Source: Luteithermobacter gelatinilyticus
GTDB taxonomy: Bacteria; Pseudomonadota; Alphaproteobacteria; Sphingomonadales; Emcibacteraceae
Assembly: GCF_005849285.1 (NCBI RefSeq)
Contig: NZ_CP040517.1
Coordinates: 1 to 64,000 of the forward strand
Direction of reading: 5' to 3'
Length of the DNA: 64,000 nt
Shown: positions 26,571 through 36,196 of the stretch, in pieces
Layout: every line of letters begins with the position of its first letter
Position numbering within the stretch: the first letter of the stretch is position 1
Translations under genes and position numbers: made by a program
Notes under the pieces: model-generated
Told to the model about the DNA's origin: nothing
Seen by the model: the letters and a program-made list of their open reading frames with translations, nothing else
Database searches by the model: none

Positions 26571-26999
26571 TTAAAATGAACTGGACCTGCTTCTGAAGTC
26601 AGATACAATTTTTTCACCGTTAAATTTGATAATAAGAGTCATGGTTCTTGAAGACTGTTCAAAACCTGTAGTGGCATTACCAATGCCAGCACCAGCACCG
26701 CCTCCGACACCTCCAGCCCCAAACCCCAGACCAATGACAAAACTTTTTGAATTGGTTTTAGATGTGGAAACAGTGGCATGACGCCTGTATATCCATACTT
26801 CCTGCCCGTTACCGTCAATAGTGGTAATATTAGGAGCCCCGAAGGCTTCAGCTACAGCCAGTTGGGTAGTTTCTCCTACTTTTAATGTCATCTGAACCAT
26901 ACCATGTGTGAGAGTGTTTTTTTCTTCTGCGGCATGGCTAGCAGAAATAGTGAGTAAAAAATTTAGAAGAAAGGATGTAGCAATTAGCCTGTAATTCAT
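26571..26999 (-). CDS. Exported BamE/SmpA-like small protein
   Basis: 142 residues: signal peptide ending about residue 23 (TISASHAAEE), then a pattern KVGETTQLAVAEAFGAPNIT and GQEVWIYRRH resembling the BamE/SmpA fold (turn-helix then a strand with V-W-x-Y), a glycine-rich insert GFGAGGVGGGAGAGIGNA, and a last strand TMTLIIKFNGEKIVSDF typical of the fold. It lacks a lipobox, unlike BamE. Upstream of the 26060 lipoprotein gene in a likely two-gene unit. Confidence 0.6.
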   Translation of the reverse strand: MNYRLIATSFLLNFLLTISASHAAEEKNTLTHGMVQMTLKVGETTQLAVAEAFGAPNITTIDGNGQEVWIYRRHATVSTSKTNSKSFVIGLGFGAGGVGGGAGAGIGNATTGFEQSSRTMTLIIKFNGEKIVSDFRSRSSSF

Positions 27000-27441
27000 T
27001 TTACCCCTCCCAAGATGTTGCTACGTTTAACTGAATATAATGGGAATAAGTACAGACCTAATCTCGAGCCCCCAATTCCCCACTAAATTTAGTGAATATT
27101 ACTCTCATAGAAAAAAATATACAACAAAAACGTAATATAATTGTCTGGACTTCTCCTAAATTATAGTAGGTTACCGAAAGGTCTCTTTGTCAATAGAGTA
27201 TCATTGTTGCAGGACAAGTATGGCGCGATCTATAATTCCTTTGATGTGGAATCTCAAGTTTTTGAGGGGTCAATTTTTACTATCTTGTTGACCTTTTTTC
27301 GGGGGAATGATGCTTAATTTTGTTCTTTCTAGGAAGAGTTCAGCATGTAAAGCCTAAAGCAATTATCTAGACTGGATCAGTTCCCCGCCCGGCTTGTGCG
27401 CGGGACGGGGGATTCAGTTCAGAAATCCTTGGGGGCGCAGA
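27000..27441. other. AT-rich intergenic stretch with no recognised gene
   Basis: About 440 bases upstream of the exported-protein pair and downstream of secA. The AT-rich part (27040-27340) could hold the promoter of the leftward pair. Near 27384-27411 a GC-rich imperfect hairpin (CCCCG...CGGGG) follows secA and may help end its transcript; no T run is present. Confidence 0.5.
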
Positions 27442-30204
27442 TCAGATTGCGCCGTGACAATGCTTGTATTTTTTGCCGGAGCCGCAGGGGCAGGGTTGGT
27501 TACGCCCGACTTTGGGCACAATTTTCCCGTGACAGTTTTTGTATTTTTCACCGGAACCGCAGGGACAGGGGGCATTGCGACTGATGACCGGTCCGCCGGC
27601 CGCCCGGGCTGCAGGGATGGTGCCGGGCGCCCCGCCAGGGACGGCATCATTTTCGCCGGTGGTGGCGTCAATATGGCTGGTCTGCAACTGGTCCAGCGGC
27701 GGCTCTTCCAGCGGCGGCGGCGCCTGTTCGGTCTGCACCTGGATATGGGACAGCAGCATGACCACATTCTCGCGCGTCAGCGTCAGCATGTTTTCAAACA
27801 TGGCGAAGGCTTCGGTTTTGTATTCATTGAGCGGGTCGCGCTGACCGTAGGCGCGCAGCTGAATGACCTGACGCAAATGATCCAGTTGTGCCAGATGTTC
27901 TTTCCAGTGGCTGTCAATGCTTTGCAGCAGGATGCTTTTTTCAATCTGGCGCATAATGTCAGGGCCGATATTGGCGGCCCGGGACGCCATGAATTTGTCG
28001 GTTTCCTGGATCAGGCGTTCTTCAAAGCCGGCAATGTCAATGCCCTCTTCCTTGGCCCACGCCTCACAGCCGAAATCCTGTCCGAACAGCCGTTGAAGCT
28101 CCACGCTCAACCCCTTGACGTCCCATTCTTCCGGATAGGCCCGCGGTGGCAGATGCGCCTCGATCAGATCCTGCACGGTTTCATGGCGCATGTCGGTGAT
28201 GGTCTCGCTGACATCGTCGGCGGTCATCACTTCCAGGCGCTGTTCGTAGATGGCCTTGCGCTGATCATTCATGACATCGTCGAATTTCAGCAGGTTCTTG
28301 CGGATGTCATAGTTGCGGGCTTCTACCTTTTGCTGGGCTTTTTCAATGGCCCGGTTGATCCAGGGATGGACGATGGCCTCGCCTTCCTCAAGCCCGAATT
28401 TCTGCATCAGGGCATCCATGCGTTCGCCGCCAAAGATGCGCATTAGATCATCTTCCATGCTGAGGAAAAATTTGGAGCGGCCCGGGTCACCCTGCCGGCC
28501 GGACCGGCCCCGCAGCTGATTGTCGATACGACGACTTTCATGGCGTTCGGTGCCAATGACATAGAGCCCGCCGGCCTCGATCACTTTCTGTTTGTCGGCC
28601 TCGATCTCGGCGGCAATTTTTTCGATGGCCGCCGCGCGGGCGGTTTCGTCAATCTCGTCCACTTCGCTTTTGATGCGCATGTCCAGATTGCCGCCCAATT
28701 GGATGTCGGTGCCGCGTCCGGCCATGTTGGTGGCGATGGTGATGGCGCCGGGCCGGCCGGCCTGGGCCACGATATAGGCTTCCTGTTCGTGGAATTTGGC
28801 GTTCAGCACGTTATGGGGGATTTTGCGCTTTTTCAGCATGTCGCTGAGATATTCGGATTTTTCGATGCTGACCGTGCCCACCAGCACCGGCTGCTGCCGT
28901 TTGTAACAGTCTTCCAGAAGGTCGATAATGGCGGCATATTTTTCGCGTGCCGTACGATAGACCTCGTCATCCTCATCAATCCGGGCCACCGGAAGATGGG
29001 TCGGCATTTCAATGACTTCAAGGCCGTAAATATCGGCGAATTCGGCGGCTTCCGTGGCCGCGGTGCCGGTCATGCCGGCCAGTTTCGGATACAGCCGGAA
29101 ATAATTCTGGAACGTGACCGAGGCCAGGGTCTGGTTTTCGGTCTTGATCTCGACACCTTCCTTGGCTTCCAGGGCCTGGTGCAGGCCGTCGGAATAACGC
29201 CGGCCTTCCATCATGCGGCCGGTAAACTCATCAATGATGATGATCTGGCCGTCCTTGACGATATAATCCTTTTCCGCTTGGAACAGTTTATGGGCCTTAA
29301 GCGCTTGGTTCACATGATGCACCACGGCCACATTGCCAAAATCATACAGTCCGCCTTCGATCAGCCCGGCTTCGGTGAGGACTTGTTCCAGATGCTCCAT
29401 TCCCTCTTCGGTCAGGCTGATATTGTTGTTTTTCTCATCGACCTCGTAGTCCTCCTCATTGAGTTCGGGGATGATCTTGTCGATGGCCACATAAAGATCA
29501 GATTTGTCTTCGGTGGGGCCGGAGATAATCAGCGGTGTGCGCGCTTCGTCGATGAGGATGCTGTCCACCTCGTCAACAATGGCGAAATGGGGCGCGCGCT
29601 GGACCATGGCATCCGGATGATATTTCATGTTGTCGCGCAGATAATCAAAGCCCAGTTCGTTATTGGTGGCATAGGTGATGTCCGCGCGATAGGCTTCCCG
29701 CCGCAGGGCGTCGTCCATATTGGGAATGATGCAGCCTACCGAAAGCCCCAGGAAACGATAGACCTGTCCCATCCATTCGCTGTCGCGCCGGGCCAGATAG
29801 TCATTAACGGTGACCACATGCACGCCGTTGCCGGGCAGGGCGTTGAGATAGGCGGCAAGGGTTGCCACAAGGGTTTTCCCTTCGCCGGTTTTCATTTCAG
29901 CGATTTTGCCTTCATGCAGCACAATGCCGCCGATCAGCTGCACATCGTAATGACGCAGGCCGATGGTACGTTTTGCGGCTTCGCGGACCACGGCAAAGGC
30001 TTCTTCCAGCAGGCTGTCGAGCCGGGCGCCGTCGGCAAGGCGAGCCCGAAATTCATCGGTTTTGGCACGCAATTGCTCATCACTGAGCGCGCTGATATCG
30101 CTTTCCAGGGCGTTGATGGCATCAATGCGTGGTTTCAGGCTTTTGATATACCGATCGTTCGAGGTGCCGAAAATCTTCCTGGCGAGTGTGCCAAATCCCA
30201 ACAT
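27442..30204 (-). CDS. secA: Preprotein translocase ATPase SecA with duplicated zinc motif
   Basis: 920 residues, the motor of Sec export. The nucleotide-binding domain has [13 protein letters not shown] and [15 protein letters not shown]; later [27 protein letters not shown] and [17 protein letters not shown]. The carboxy end carries two complete SEC-C zinc motifs, [13 protein letters not shown] and [13 protein letters not shown], 25 residues apart, where most SecA proteins have one. This motif binds SecB, also encoded in the window, and phospholipids. In several alphaproteobacteria a parvulin gene lies between secA and argJ; none is here. Confidence 0.97.
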   Translation of the reverse strand: MLGFGTLARKIFGTSNDRYIKSLKPRIDAINALESDISALSDEQLRAKTDEFRARLADGARLDSLLEEAFAVVREAAKRTIGLRHYDVQLIGGIVLHEGKIAEMKTGEGKTLVATLAAYLNALPGNGVHVVTVNDYLARRDSEWMGQVYRFLGLSVGCIIPNMDDALRREAYRADITYATNNELGFDYLRDNMKYHPDAMVQRAPHFAIVDEVDSILIDEARTPLIISGPTEDKSDLYVAIDKIIPELNEEDYEVDEKNNNISLTEEGMEHLEQVLTEAGLIEGGLYDFGNVAVVHHVNQALKAHKLFQAEKDYIVKDGQIIIIDEFTGRMMEGRRYSDGLHQALEAKEGVEIKTENQTLASVTFQNYFRLYPKLAGMTGTAATEAAEFADIYGLEVIEMPTHLPVARIDEDDEVYRTAREKYAAIIDLLEDCYKRQQPVLVGTVSIEKSEYLSDMLKKRKIPHNVLNAKFHEQEAYIVAQAGRPGAITIATNMAGRGTDIQLGGNLDMRIKSEVDEIDETARAAAIEKIAAEIEADKQKVIEAGGLYVIGTERHESRRIDNQLRGRSGRQGDPGRSKFFLSMEDDLMRIFGGERMDALMQKFGLEEGEAIVHPWINRAIEKAQQKVEARNYDIRKNLLKFDDVMNDQRKAIYEQRLEVMTADDVSETITDMRHETVQDLIEAHLPPRAYPEEWDVKGLSVELQRLFGQDFGCEAWAKEEGIDIAGFEERLIQETDKFMASRAANIGPDIMRQIEKSILLQSIDSHWKEHLAQLDHLRQVIQLRAYGQRDPLNEYKTEAFAMFENMLTLTRENVVMLLSHIQVQTEQAPPPLEEPPLDQLQTSHIDATTGENDAVPGGAPGTIPAARAAGGPVISRNAPCPCGSGEKYKNCHGKIVPKVGRNQPCPCGSGKKYKHCHGAI

Positions 30205-30467
30205 ATTCTATTCCTTAAGCGCTCAGACGGATCCGACCTGATATTTTCCTCAATGGGGGCTTATCTGTTTTTTCCAGTTATGCACAGATAAGTCCCGTAA
30301 GGGGTGCTGTCAATGACTGATCCGCCATTTACAGAAAAACTGTGACAATTTTGTATATTCTTCTTAGCAAGCGGCGGAACATGTTTTATAAATTCCGCAA
30401 AACACCGTCCCTTTCCTCGGATTTTACCGGATGCTTCGGACGGCCCATGATTAAAGGATCTGTATCT

Positions 30468-31709
30468 ATGGCCAAAATTACCAAAATTTCCCCTCTGGCT
30501 CCGGCGGAATTTCCGAACATGCCGGTGCTGGAAGGGGTCCGTTTGGGCACCATTTGCAGCGGCACCAGATATCAGGGGCGCGATGACCTGCTTTTTGCCC
30601 GATTACCTGAAGGCACCGTGACAGCCGGTGTCTTTACCCGCTCCAAAACCCGGTCGGCGCCGGTGGACTGGTGTCGTCGCGGGATCGAGAGCGGATGGGG
30701 CGGCCGGGCCTTGCTGGTCAATGCGGGTAACGCCAACGCCTTCACGGGCCGGGCGGGGGAGGCGGCCATGAAACAGACCATTGCCGCCGCGGCGCGGGTG
30801 GTGGGCTGTGCCGAGGAAGAGGTGTATGTGGCTTCCACCGGGGTGATCGGCGAAGTCCTGCCCGGGGAAAAAATCAGCGCTGCGGTTGAGGATGCGGCCC
30901 GGACAAACAGCACCTGGCGGCAGGCAGCAGACGCGATCCGTACCACTGATACCTTCCCCAAGGGAGCCACTCGAACCGCCGTGATTGATGGCCGAAAAGT
31001 GACCCTCAACGGGATTGCGAAAGGCAGCGGGATGATTGCCCCGGATATGGCGACCATGCTGGCTTTTGTCTTTACCGATGCGGCGCTGCCCCGGACCGTG
31101 CTGCAGCACATTCTGAAAGAGGCGACCGATAAAAGCTTTAATGCCATCACGGTCGACAGCGATACCTCCACCTCCGATACGCTGCTGGTTTTTGCGACCG
31201 GCACAAGCGGCGCTGGCGCAGAAATCAATGACAGTCAGGACCCGCGCCTTGAGGATTTCAGGAGCCAGTTTCTAGAAATAATGCAGGATCTGGCCCAGCA
31301 GGTGGTCAAGGACGGCGAAGGGGCCAGCAAGTTCATCGAAATCACTGTGGCCGGGGCGGAAGATGATCGGGCCGCAAAAGTGATTGCCTTGAGCATTGCC
31401 AATTCCCCGCTGGTCAAGACTGCCATTGCCGGCGAGGACGCCAATTGGGGCCGGATTGTCATGGCGGTGGGCAAGGCGGGTGAAGCCGCAGATCGGGACC
31501 GGCTGATCATTGAAATTGGGGGCCAGAGGCTGACCGAAGCGGGCCAGGCGGCCGAAAGTTACGATGAAGCGGCTTGTACCGCCCATCTCAAGGGGCAGTA
31601 TATCCACATTTTTGTGGATGTGGGGGTGGGCGGCGATGGCCAGGCCACGGTCTGGACCTGTGATCTGACCCATGATTATATCACCATCAATGCGGATTAC
31701 CGGAGTTAG
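30468..31709 (+). CDS. argJ: Bifunctional ornithine acetyltransferase / N-acetylglutamate synthase
   Basis: 413 residues from the ATG at 30468 (MAKITKISPLAPAEF); the open frame extends upstream but those residues do not fit the family. ArgJ recycles the acetyl group from N-acetylornithine to glutamate in arginine synthesis. The self-cleavage site with nucleophile T196 lies in GMIAPDMATMLAF; ALLVNAGNANAFTG and GEDANWGRIVMAVG are further signatures. It diverges from secA and heads argJ-GNAT-mutT-GNAT. Confidence 0.95.
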   Translation: MAKITKISPLAPAEFPNMPVLEGVRLGTICSGTRYQGRDDLLFARLPEGTVTAGVFTRSKTRSAPVDWCRRGIESGWGGRALLVNAGNANAFTGRAGEAAMKQTIAAAARVVGCAEEEVYVASTGVIGEVLPGEKISAAVEDAARTNSTWRQAADAIRTTDTFPKGATRTAVIDGRKVTLNGIAKGSGMIAPDMATMLAFVFTDAALPRTVLQHILKEATDKSFNAITVDSDTSTSDTLLVFATGTSGAGAEINDSQDPRLEDFRSQFLEIMQDLAQQVVKDGEGASKFIEITVAGAEDDRAAKVIALSIANSPLVKTAIAGEDANWGRIVMAVGKAGEAADRDRLIIEIGGQRLTEAGQAAESYDEAACTAHLKGQYIHIFVDVGVGGDGQATVWTCDLTHDYITINADYRS

Positions 31710-31712
31710 GTC

Positions 31713-32279
31713 ATGACCCTTGCGATGCCGGTACATCTGGAAACCGATCGTCTGATCCTCCGGCCCTTTGAGGACGCCGACGTGGCCGGCCTGGTGGCTA
31801 TTCTGTCTGACTGGGAAGTCACCCGTTGGCTGTCGCGCAATGTGCCGTTCCCCTTTCGCGAGGCGGATGGCGCCGGGATGATCCGGCAGCGGCGTGACGA
31901 TCAGGCCGCCGGGCGGGGGATGGCTTATGGCGTATTTGACAAAGTGACAGGCGCGCAGCTGGGTGGGGTGCGCCTGTTTGCCCTCACCGGCACGGCGGAA
32001 ATCGGTTACTGGTTCGGGCGCGCCGCCTGGGGCCGGGGATATGCGACGGAAATGCTGCAGGCGGTGGTCCGGGCCTGTTTTGAACATTCCGCGATAGAGG
32101 AACTGGTGGCGCAGACGGCGGCCGACAATATCGGCTCACGGCGTATTCTGGAAAAAGCGGGGTTTGTGTATCAGGGACAAACGCCAGAGGAATATGCCCG
32201 TTGTGGCCATACCCATGGCTGCGGGGAGTTTTTCCGCCTTAGCAAAGCTCACTGGTTCAAGCAGCAGGAGAAGACATGA
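31713..32279 (+). CDS. GNAT N-acetyltransferase (RimJ/RimL-like)
   Basis: 188 residues. The GNAT fold is recognised by LETDRLILRPFEDADVAGLV at the start, acetyl-CoA-binding GYWFGRAAWGRGYATEML and VAQTAADNIGSRRILEKAGF. Such enzymes acetylate protein amino ends or small amines; the substrate is unknown. Starts three bases after argJ and overlaps mutT by four bases (ATGA). Confidence 0.88.
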   Translation: MTLAMPVHLETDRLILRPFEDADVAGLVAILSDWEVTRWLSRNVPFPFREADGAGMIRQRRDDQAAGRGMAYGVFDKVTGAQLGGVRLFALTGTAEIGYWFGRAAWGRGYATEMLQAVVRACFEHSAIEELVAQTAADNIGSRRILEKAGFVYQGQTPEEYARCGHTHGCGEFFRLSKAHWFKQQEKT

Positions 32280-32716
32280 CCAATTGTCCCGATATACCAA
32301 ACCGCCCCACCGGGCCGATAAAACTGGTCACGGTGGCCGCCGTGATTCTGGTGGATGTGGATGGCCGCATTCTGCTGGCGCAGCGGCCCGAGGGCAAATC
32401 CATGGCGGGGTTGTGGGAGTTTCCCGGTGGCAAGGTGGAAGACGGTGAAACGCCGGAACGGGCCCTGATCCGGGAACTGAGGGAAGAATTGAATATCGAC
32501 ACCACCGAAGCCTGTTTCGCGCCGTTTGTTTTTGCCTCCCACAGTTATGAGGATTTTCATCTGCTGATGCCCTGTTTTCTGTGCCGGCGCTGGGACGGCA
32601 TTGTGCAGCCGCGGGAAGGGCAGATTCTGAAATGGGTACGGATCAAGGAGCTGCAGAACTATCCCATGCCGCCAGCGGACGAACCGCTGATTGCCATGAT
32701 CCGCGATTTTTTATGA
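32276..32716 (+). CDS. mutT: 8-oxo-dGTP diphosphatase (MutT-type Nudix hydrolase)
   Basis: 146 residues. Removes oxidised dGTP from the pool. A complete Nudix box starts at residue 51 (GGKVEDGETPERALIREL) and ends with REELNI near 73. WEFPGG before the box and the later PPADEPLI are MutT features. In many alphaproteobacteria mutT lies in the argJ neighbourhood, as here. Confidence 0.93.
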   Translation: MTNCPDIPNRPTGPIKLVTVAAVILVDVDGRILLAQRPEGKSMAGLWEFPGGKVEDGETPERALIRELREELNIDTTEACFAPFVFASHSYEDFHLLMPCFLCRRWDGIVQPREGQILKWVRIKELQNYPMPPADEPLIAMIRDFL

Positions 32717-32723
32717 GCCTGCC

Positions 32724-33518
32724 ATGTCACAGCCGATCTTTCACATTCGCCCCTTTGAGCCCACGGATTACGCCCGGGTGCGGGAGATTTACGGCCAGGG
32801 TATTGCCGGCGGGAATGCCACCTTCAATACGGAAAACAAAGACTGGCCCGACTGGGACCGCAGTTTTCTAAAGGATTGCCGTCTGGTGCTGACCGAACAG
32901 GGTGTGGTGCGGGGCTGGGCTGCGATCAGCGCCTTCAGCAACATGCCCGCCTATCGGGGGGTGGCGGAGGATACGCTCTATATTGATGAAAACTGCCATG
33001 GCCGGGGCGCGGGACGGCAATTGCTGGATGCCCTCGTTACGGCTACGGAACAAGCCGGGTATTGGACCTTGCTGGCCAAGATTTTTCCGGAAAATGAAGC
33101 CAGTCTGCGGTTGCATGAAAGGTGCGGTTTTCGGCGGGTCGGCATGCTCGAACGGGTTGCCTGCCATCATGGCCGCTGGCGGGATGTGGTGGTGTTGCAA
33201 CGACGCAGTTCGGTGTTTCATCTGGATGAGGTTATGACCCCGCTGCTGATTGAACAGTTGAGTGACAATTATGTTTCAGCCTGGTGGGACAGCTACGCTA
33301 TTTTGCAAAGACTGCAAAAACCGGTGGAATTTGTCATCTATCCCCGCGGCACCCATGTGCTGGTCAAACTGGCCGAGCGTTTCGCTTCCAAGCAGGGCAA
33401 TGTGGACTGGGTCGCGTTTTGGCTGAAGGGCGAGGAACACCCAGACCCAGGGAAGGTGGAACAATACCAAAGATGGCGTAAATTGCAGGCGCTGCACAAG
33501 GGCCAGAGAAAGGAGTAG
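32724..33518 (+). CDS. Chimera: GNAT (phosphinothricin-type) acetyltransferase fused to the tail of an S9 peptidase
   Basis: 264 residues. Residues 1-160 are a complete PAT-like acetyltransferase: IRPFEPTDYARVREIYGQGI, acetyl-CoA loop HGRGAGRQLLDAL, and LHERCGFRRVGMLERVA. The family normally ends near 165. Residues 165-258 instead read like the carboxy end of a prolyl-oligopeptidase family (S9) enzyme: TPLLIEQLSDNY, KPVEFVIYPRGTHVL with the catalytic histidine, NVDWVAFWLKGEEHPDPGK and QYQRWRKL. The nucleophilic serine part is absent, so the tail cannot be a peptidase. Fusion by deletion or illegitimate recombination is likely; the acetyltransferase may still work. Confidence 0.75.
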   Translation: MSQPIFHIRPFEPTDYARVREIYGQGIAGGNATFNTENKDWPDWDRSFLKDCRLVLTEQGVVRGWAAISAFSNMPAYRGVAEDTLYIDENCHGRGAGRQLLDALVTATEQAGYWTLLAKIFPENEASLRLHERCGFRRVGMLERVACHHGRWRDVVVLQRRSSVFHLDEVMTPLLIEQLSDNYVSAWWDSYAILQRLQKPVEFVIYPRGTHVLVKLAERFASKQGNVDWVAFWLKGEEHPDPGKVEQYQRWRKLQALHKGQRKE

Positions 33519-33529
33519 CAAGATGCGCA

Positions 33530-33706
33530 ACGGCGGGTTATCGCTGTCGTTTTTCCTTGTCTCTGTGCTGTGCGGTCCCGCCATCTTTCATATTGCCCGG
33601 CCTTCTTTTCCGGATCCGGGTCTTTGAAGGCGGCGAATTTGCTGAACGCTGTTTGGGTCACGTCTTCCGGGTCGGGGGAGCCGGCCGGGCCAATTAAACT
33701 CATCAC
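33530..33706 (-). pseudogene. Possible remnant of a gene (sigma-factor-like fragment)
   Basis: Read leftward, this stretch gives GSPDPEDVTQTAFSKFAAFK, which resembles region 2 of ECF sigma factors (D-x-E-D-x-x-Q-x-A-F), with no complete domain around it. The fragment starts at a 13-base copy of the end of fabI (AACTCATCACATG at 33697-33709 and 33717-33729). It is probably debris from recombination; no function is claimed. Confidence 0.25.
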
Positions 33707-33714
33707 ATGTTCAA

Positions 33715-34482
33715 CTAACTCATCACATGCAGGCCGGCATCCACATAGGCGATATTGCCGGTGACATTGCGCGACAGATCGCTGACCAGGCCCATGGCCA
33801 TGGCGCCCACGTCCTCAATGCTTACCAGCCGCCGTTCGGGAGCATTTTGCCGGGCCTTGTCCATCAGTTCGTCAAAATGGGCGATTCCGGAAGCCGCCCG
33901 TGTCTTGATCGGGCCGGGCGAGAGAGCATTGACACGAATTCCCCGCGGGCCCAGTTCGGCGGCCAGATACCGGACGCTGGATTCCAGTGCCGCCTTGACC
34001 GGCCCCATGACATTATAATGATCCACCACCTTTTCTGCCCCGTGATAACTGATGGTCAGCAGTGCCCCGCCGTTGCGCATCAGCGGTGCGGCCAGATGTG
34101 CCATGCGGATAAAGGAATAAACCGAAATGTCCATGGCCTGTAGGAATCCGGGACGGGAACAGGCGGACAACGGTCCGTGCAAATCTTCTTTGGGACAATA
34201 GGCGATGGAATGAATCAGAAAATCCAGACGGCCCCAGAAGGTCTCGATCTGTTCAAAAACCGCTTCCATTTGCCCGTCCCGCTCCACGTCAAGCGGCAGA
34301 AACAACGGAGCCTTGACCTCCTCGGCGAGCGGCGTCACATAGGGCCGGGCCTTGTCATTGAGATAAGTGAGTGCCAGATCCGCTCCGGCATTACGCAGGG
34401 CGCGGGCGCAGCCGGCAGCAATGGAATGACGGTTGGCAACGCCGACCACAAGACCCTTTTTTCCGTCCAGAAGCAACATCAT
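33715..34482 (-). CDS. fabI: Enoyl-[acyl-carrier-protein] reductase (NADH)
   Basis: 255 residues. Last step of each fatty acid elongation cycle. The divergent SDR signature of FabI is intact: GVANRHSIAAGCARAL for NADH, LIHSIAYCPKEDL, then Y146, Y156 and K163 (SYHGAEKVVDHYNVMGPVK), matching E. coli numbering, and NALSPGPIKTRAASGI. One of two SDR genes in the window. Its end has a duplicated 13-base copy just downstream. The 302-base spacer 34483-34784 to the next gene holds no gene and must contain both divergent promoters. Confidence 0.94.
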   Translation of the reverse strand: MMLLLDGKKGLVVGVANRHSIAAGCARALRNAGADLALTYLNDKARPYVTPLAEEVKAPLFLPLDVERDGQMEAVFEQIETFWGRLDFLIHSIAYCPKEDLHGPLSACSRPGFLQAMDISVYSFIRMAHLAAPLMRNGGALLTISYHGAEKVVDHYNVMGPVKAALESSVRYLAAELGPRGIRVNALSPGPIKTRAASGIAHFDELMDKARQNAPERRLVSIEDVGAMAMGLVSDLSRNVTGNIAYVDAGLHVMS

Positions 34483-34784
34483 TTTTCCTTATATTTTTCC
34501 GAAATATGACACCGTTTTTGCGCTGCATCAAAGGCTGTTCCGCCATTGGCAGCCAAAGGAATACCCCGAAAGCGGCGACCGTTTTCGAACTTTCAGAATG
34601 TGGTTAATGCCTTAATATGTCTGGAATATGGCATTTATCTTATAAATTCTGAAAATTGATCCTGGTCAAGTTATCCGATCTGCTTTAGGTATAGAACCTA
34701 TCCTTGGAAGTTATGGAAGACGACAAAAATTGTGCAGTGCAAATTTTTAATGATGCTCTGTTCCGGAAATATGGACTGATGTAA

Positions 34785-35759
34785 ATGAAAAAAACTCTTT
34801 CCCTGTTGATTATCCTTGTGACACTGGTGAGTGGTGGGGTCGTATACTGGCTGATAGAGGGACGGACATCGCTGCCGGAGGGCATCATTGTGACCAATGG
34901 CAGAATCGAGGCCGAACAGATTGAAATTGCGGCCAAGGCGCCCGGCCGTATCGCGGAAATTTTGGTCAATGAAGGGGATATGGTGAGTGCTGGCACAGTT
35001 TTGGCGCGGATGGATAACCAGGAGTTGCAGGCCCGGCTTCGTGGCGCTCAGGCGCTGGTCAATCAGGCCCAAAAGGCCCGGGCCGCTGCCAAGGCGGCCA
35101 TGGCTCAGGCTCTGAGCCAGCGCACCCTCGCCTTGCAGGAGTTTGAGCGGGCCAGCGCATTGCACAAAAAAGGGCATATTTCCACCGCGGCACTCGATCA
35201 GCGGCGCAGTCAGAAAGATTCCGCCATTGCCGCCCATGAGGCTGCCAAGGCCAGCTTTGACCAGGCCAGTGCTGCTGTGGATGTGGCCGAGGCCAGTGTG
35301 GCCGAGCTTGAGGCCCTGCTTGAGGATACGGTTCTTATCGCGCCGCGGGACGGGCGGGTGCAATATAAACTGGCCCAGCCCGGTGAAGTGGTGGGCGCGG
35401 GCGCGCGTATTCTGACCCTTCTGGATGTCACGGATGTCTATATGACGGTGTTTATCCCGGCGGGGCCGGCGGGGCGGCTGGCGCTGGGCAGCCCGGCGCG
35501 GCTGATACTTGATCCGGTGCCGCAATATGTGGTGCCGGCCAAGGTTACCTTTGTGGCGTCCGAGGCGCAGTTCACCCCGAAATCGGTTGAAACCCAGGAC
35601 GAACGGGACAAGCTGATGTTCCGGGTCAAGCTTACCCTGCCGCGTGATCTGCTGAAGCAATATGAAAAACAGGTCAAGACCGGGGTGCGCGGCAGGGTTT
35701 ATATCGCCGTTGACCCGCAGGTCGCATGGCCGGATCACCTCAACGTCAAGCTGCCGTGA
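34785..35759 (+). CDS. HlyD-type periplasmic adaptor (YhiI-like)
   Basis: 324 residues: membrane anchor at 4-23 ([20 protein letters not shown]), first lipoyl half [20 protein letters not shown]-like at 45-65, coiled coil about 75-185, second half with [20 protein letters not shown], and a beta-barrel with [20 protein letters not shown], the same signature seen in the adaptor at 6344. Its TGA overlaps the next start (TGATG). Adaptor of the second exporter in the window. Confidence 0.9.
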   Translation: MKKTLSLLIILVTLVSGGVVYWLIEGRTSLPEGIIVTNGRIEAEQIEIAAKAPGRIAEILVNEGDMVSAGTVLARMDNQELQARLRGAQALVNQAQKARAAAKAAMAQALSQRTLALQEFERASALHKKGHISTAALDQRRSQKDSAIAAHEAAKASFDQASAAVDVAEASVAELEALLEDTVLIAPRDGRVQYKLAQPGEVVGAGARILTLLDVTDVYMTVFIPAGPAGRLALGSPARLILDPVPQYVVPAKVTFVASEAQFTPKSVETQDERDKLMFRVKLTLPRDLLKQYEKQVKTGVRGRVYIAVDPQVAWPDHLNVKLP

Positions 35760-36196
35760 TGTGTGCCGAAAGTGTCACCCGTCTGGAGCGGGTCAGCCAT
35801 AATTATGGTGCCGCCGTGGCCCTCAGGGAAGTGACACTCGATATTCCGGCCGGCTGCATGGCGGGAGTGATCGGGCCGGACGGGGTGGGCAAATCGACGC
35901 TTCTGGCATTGATCACCGGTGTCCGGCGTTTACAAGACGGACAGGTTCACACTCTCGGCGGGGATATGACCGACCGGCGCCATCGCCGCCTCTGCCATCA
36001 CCGCATTGCCTATATGCCGCAGGGGCTGGGCCGGAATCTCTATCCCACCCTCAGCGTGTTTGAAAATATTGACTTTTTCGGCCGCCTGTTCGGCCAGCCG
36101 GAAGCGGAGCGCCGGGCGCGTATCGCTGATCTTTTGCAAGCCACTGGCCTTGCCCCCTTTGCCGCCCGCCCGGCCGGCAAACTGTCGGGGGGATGA
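35759..36196 (+). pseudogene. rbbA: RbbA-like ABC transporter, amino-terminal part before a frame break
   Basis: 146 codons from the ATG overlapping the adaptor's stop. It has Walker [10 protein letters not shown] (39-47) and the Q-loop region [16 protein letters not shown], and runs to KLSGG, where a run of six G residues (36187-36192) is followed by ATGA. The next codons of the signature motif continue in the -1 frame as MKQKLGL. Seven Gs would give an uninterrupted gene of 917 residues, the usual RbbA size. Either a mutation, a sequencing error, or translation by -1 slippage or stop-start coupling explains it. Confidence 0.8.

Noticed and set aside
28540-30291. A 583-codon open frame opposite secA
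   Set aside because: It is the complement of a strongly conserved gene; its histidine/phenylalanine-rich composition is typical of antisense frames and it has no domain.
33575-33635. A second S9-peptidase tail on the minus strand (DPDPEKKAGQYERWRD)
   Set aside because: The resemblance to the tail of the chimera is limited to a short charged stretch; the sequence before it does not fit S9 enzymes and fits sigma region 2 slightly better.
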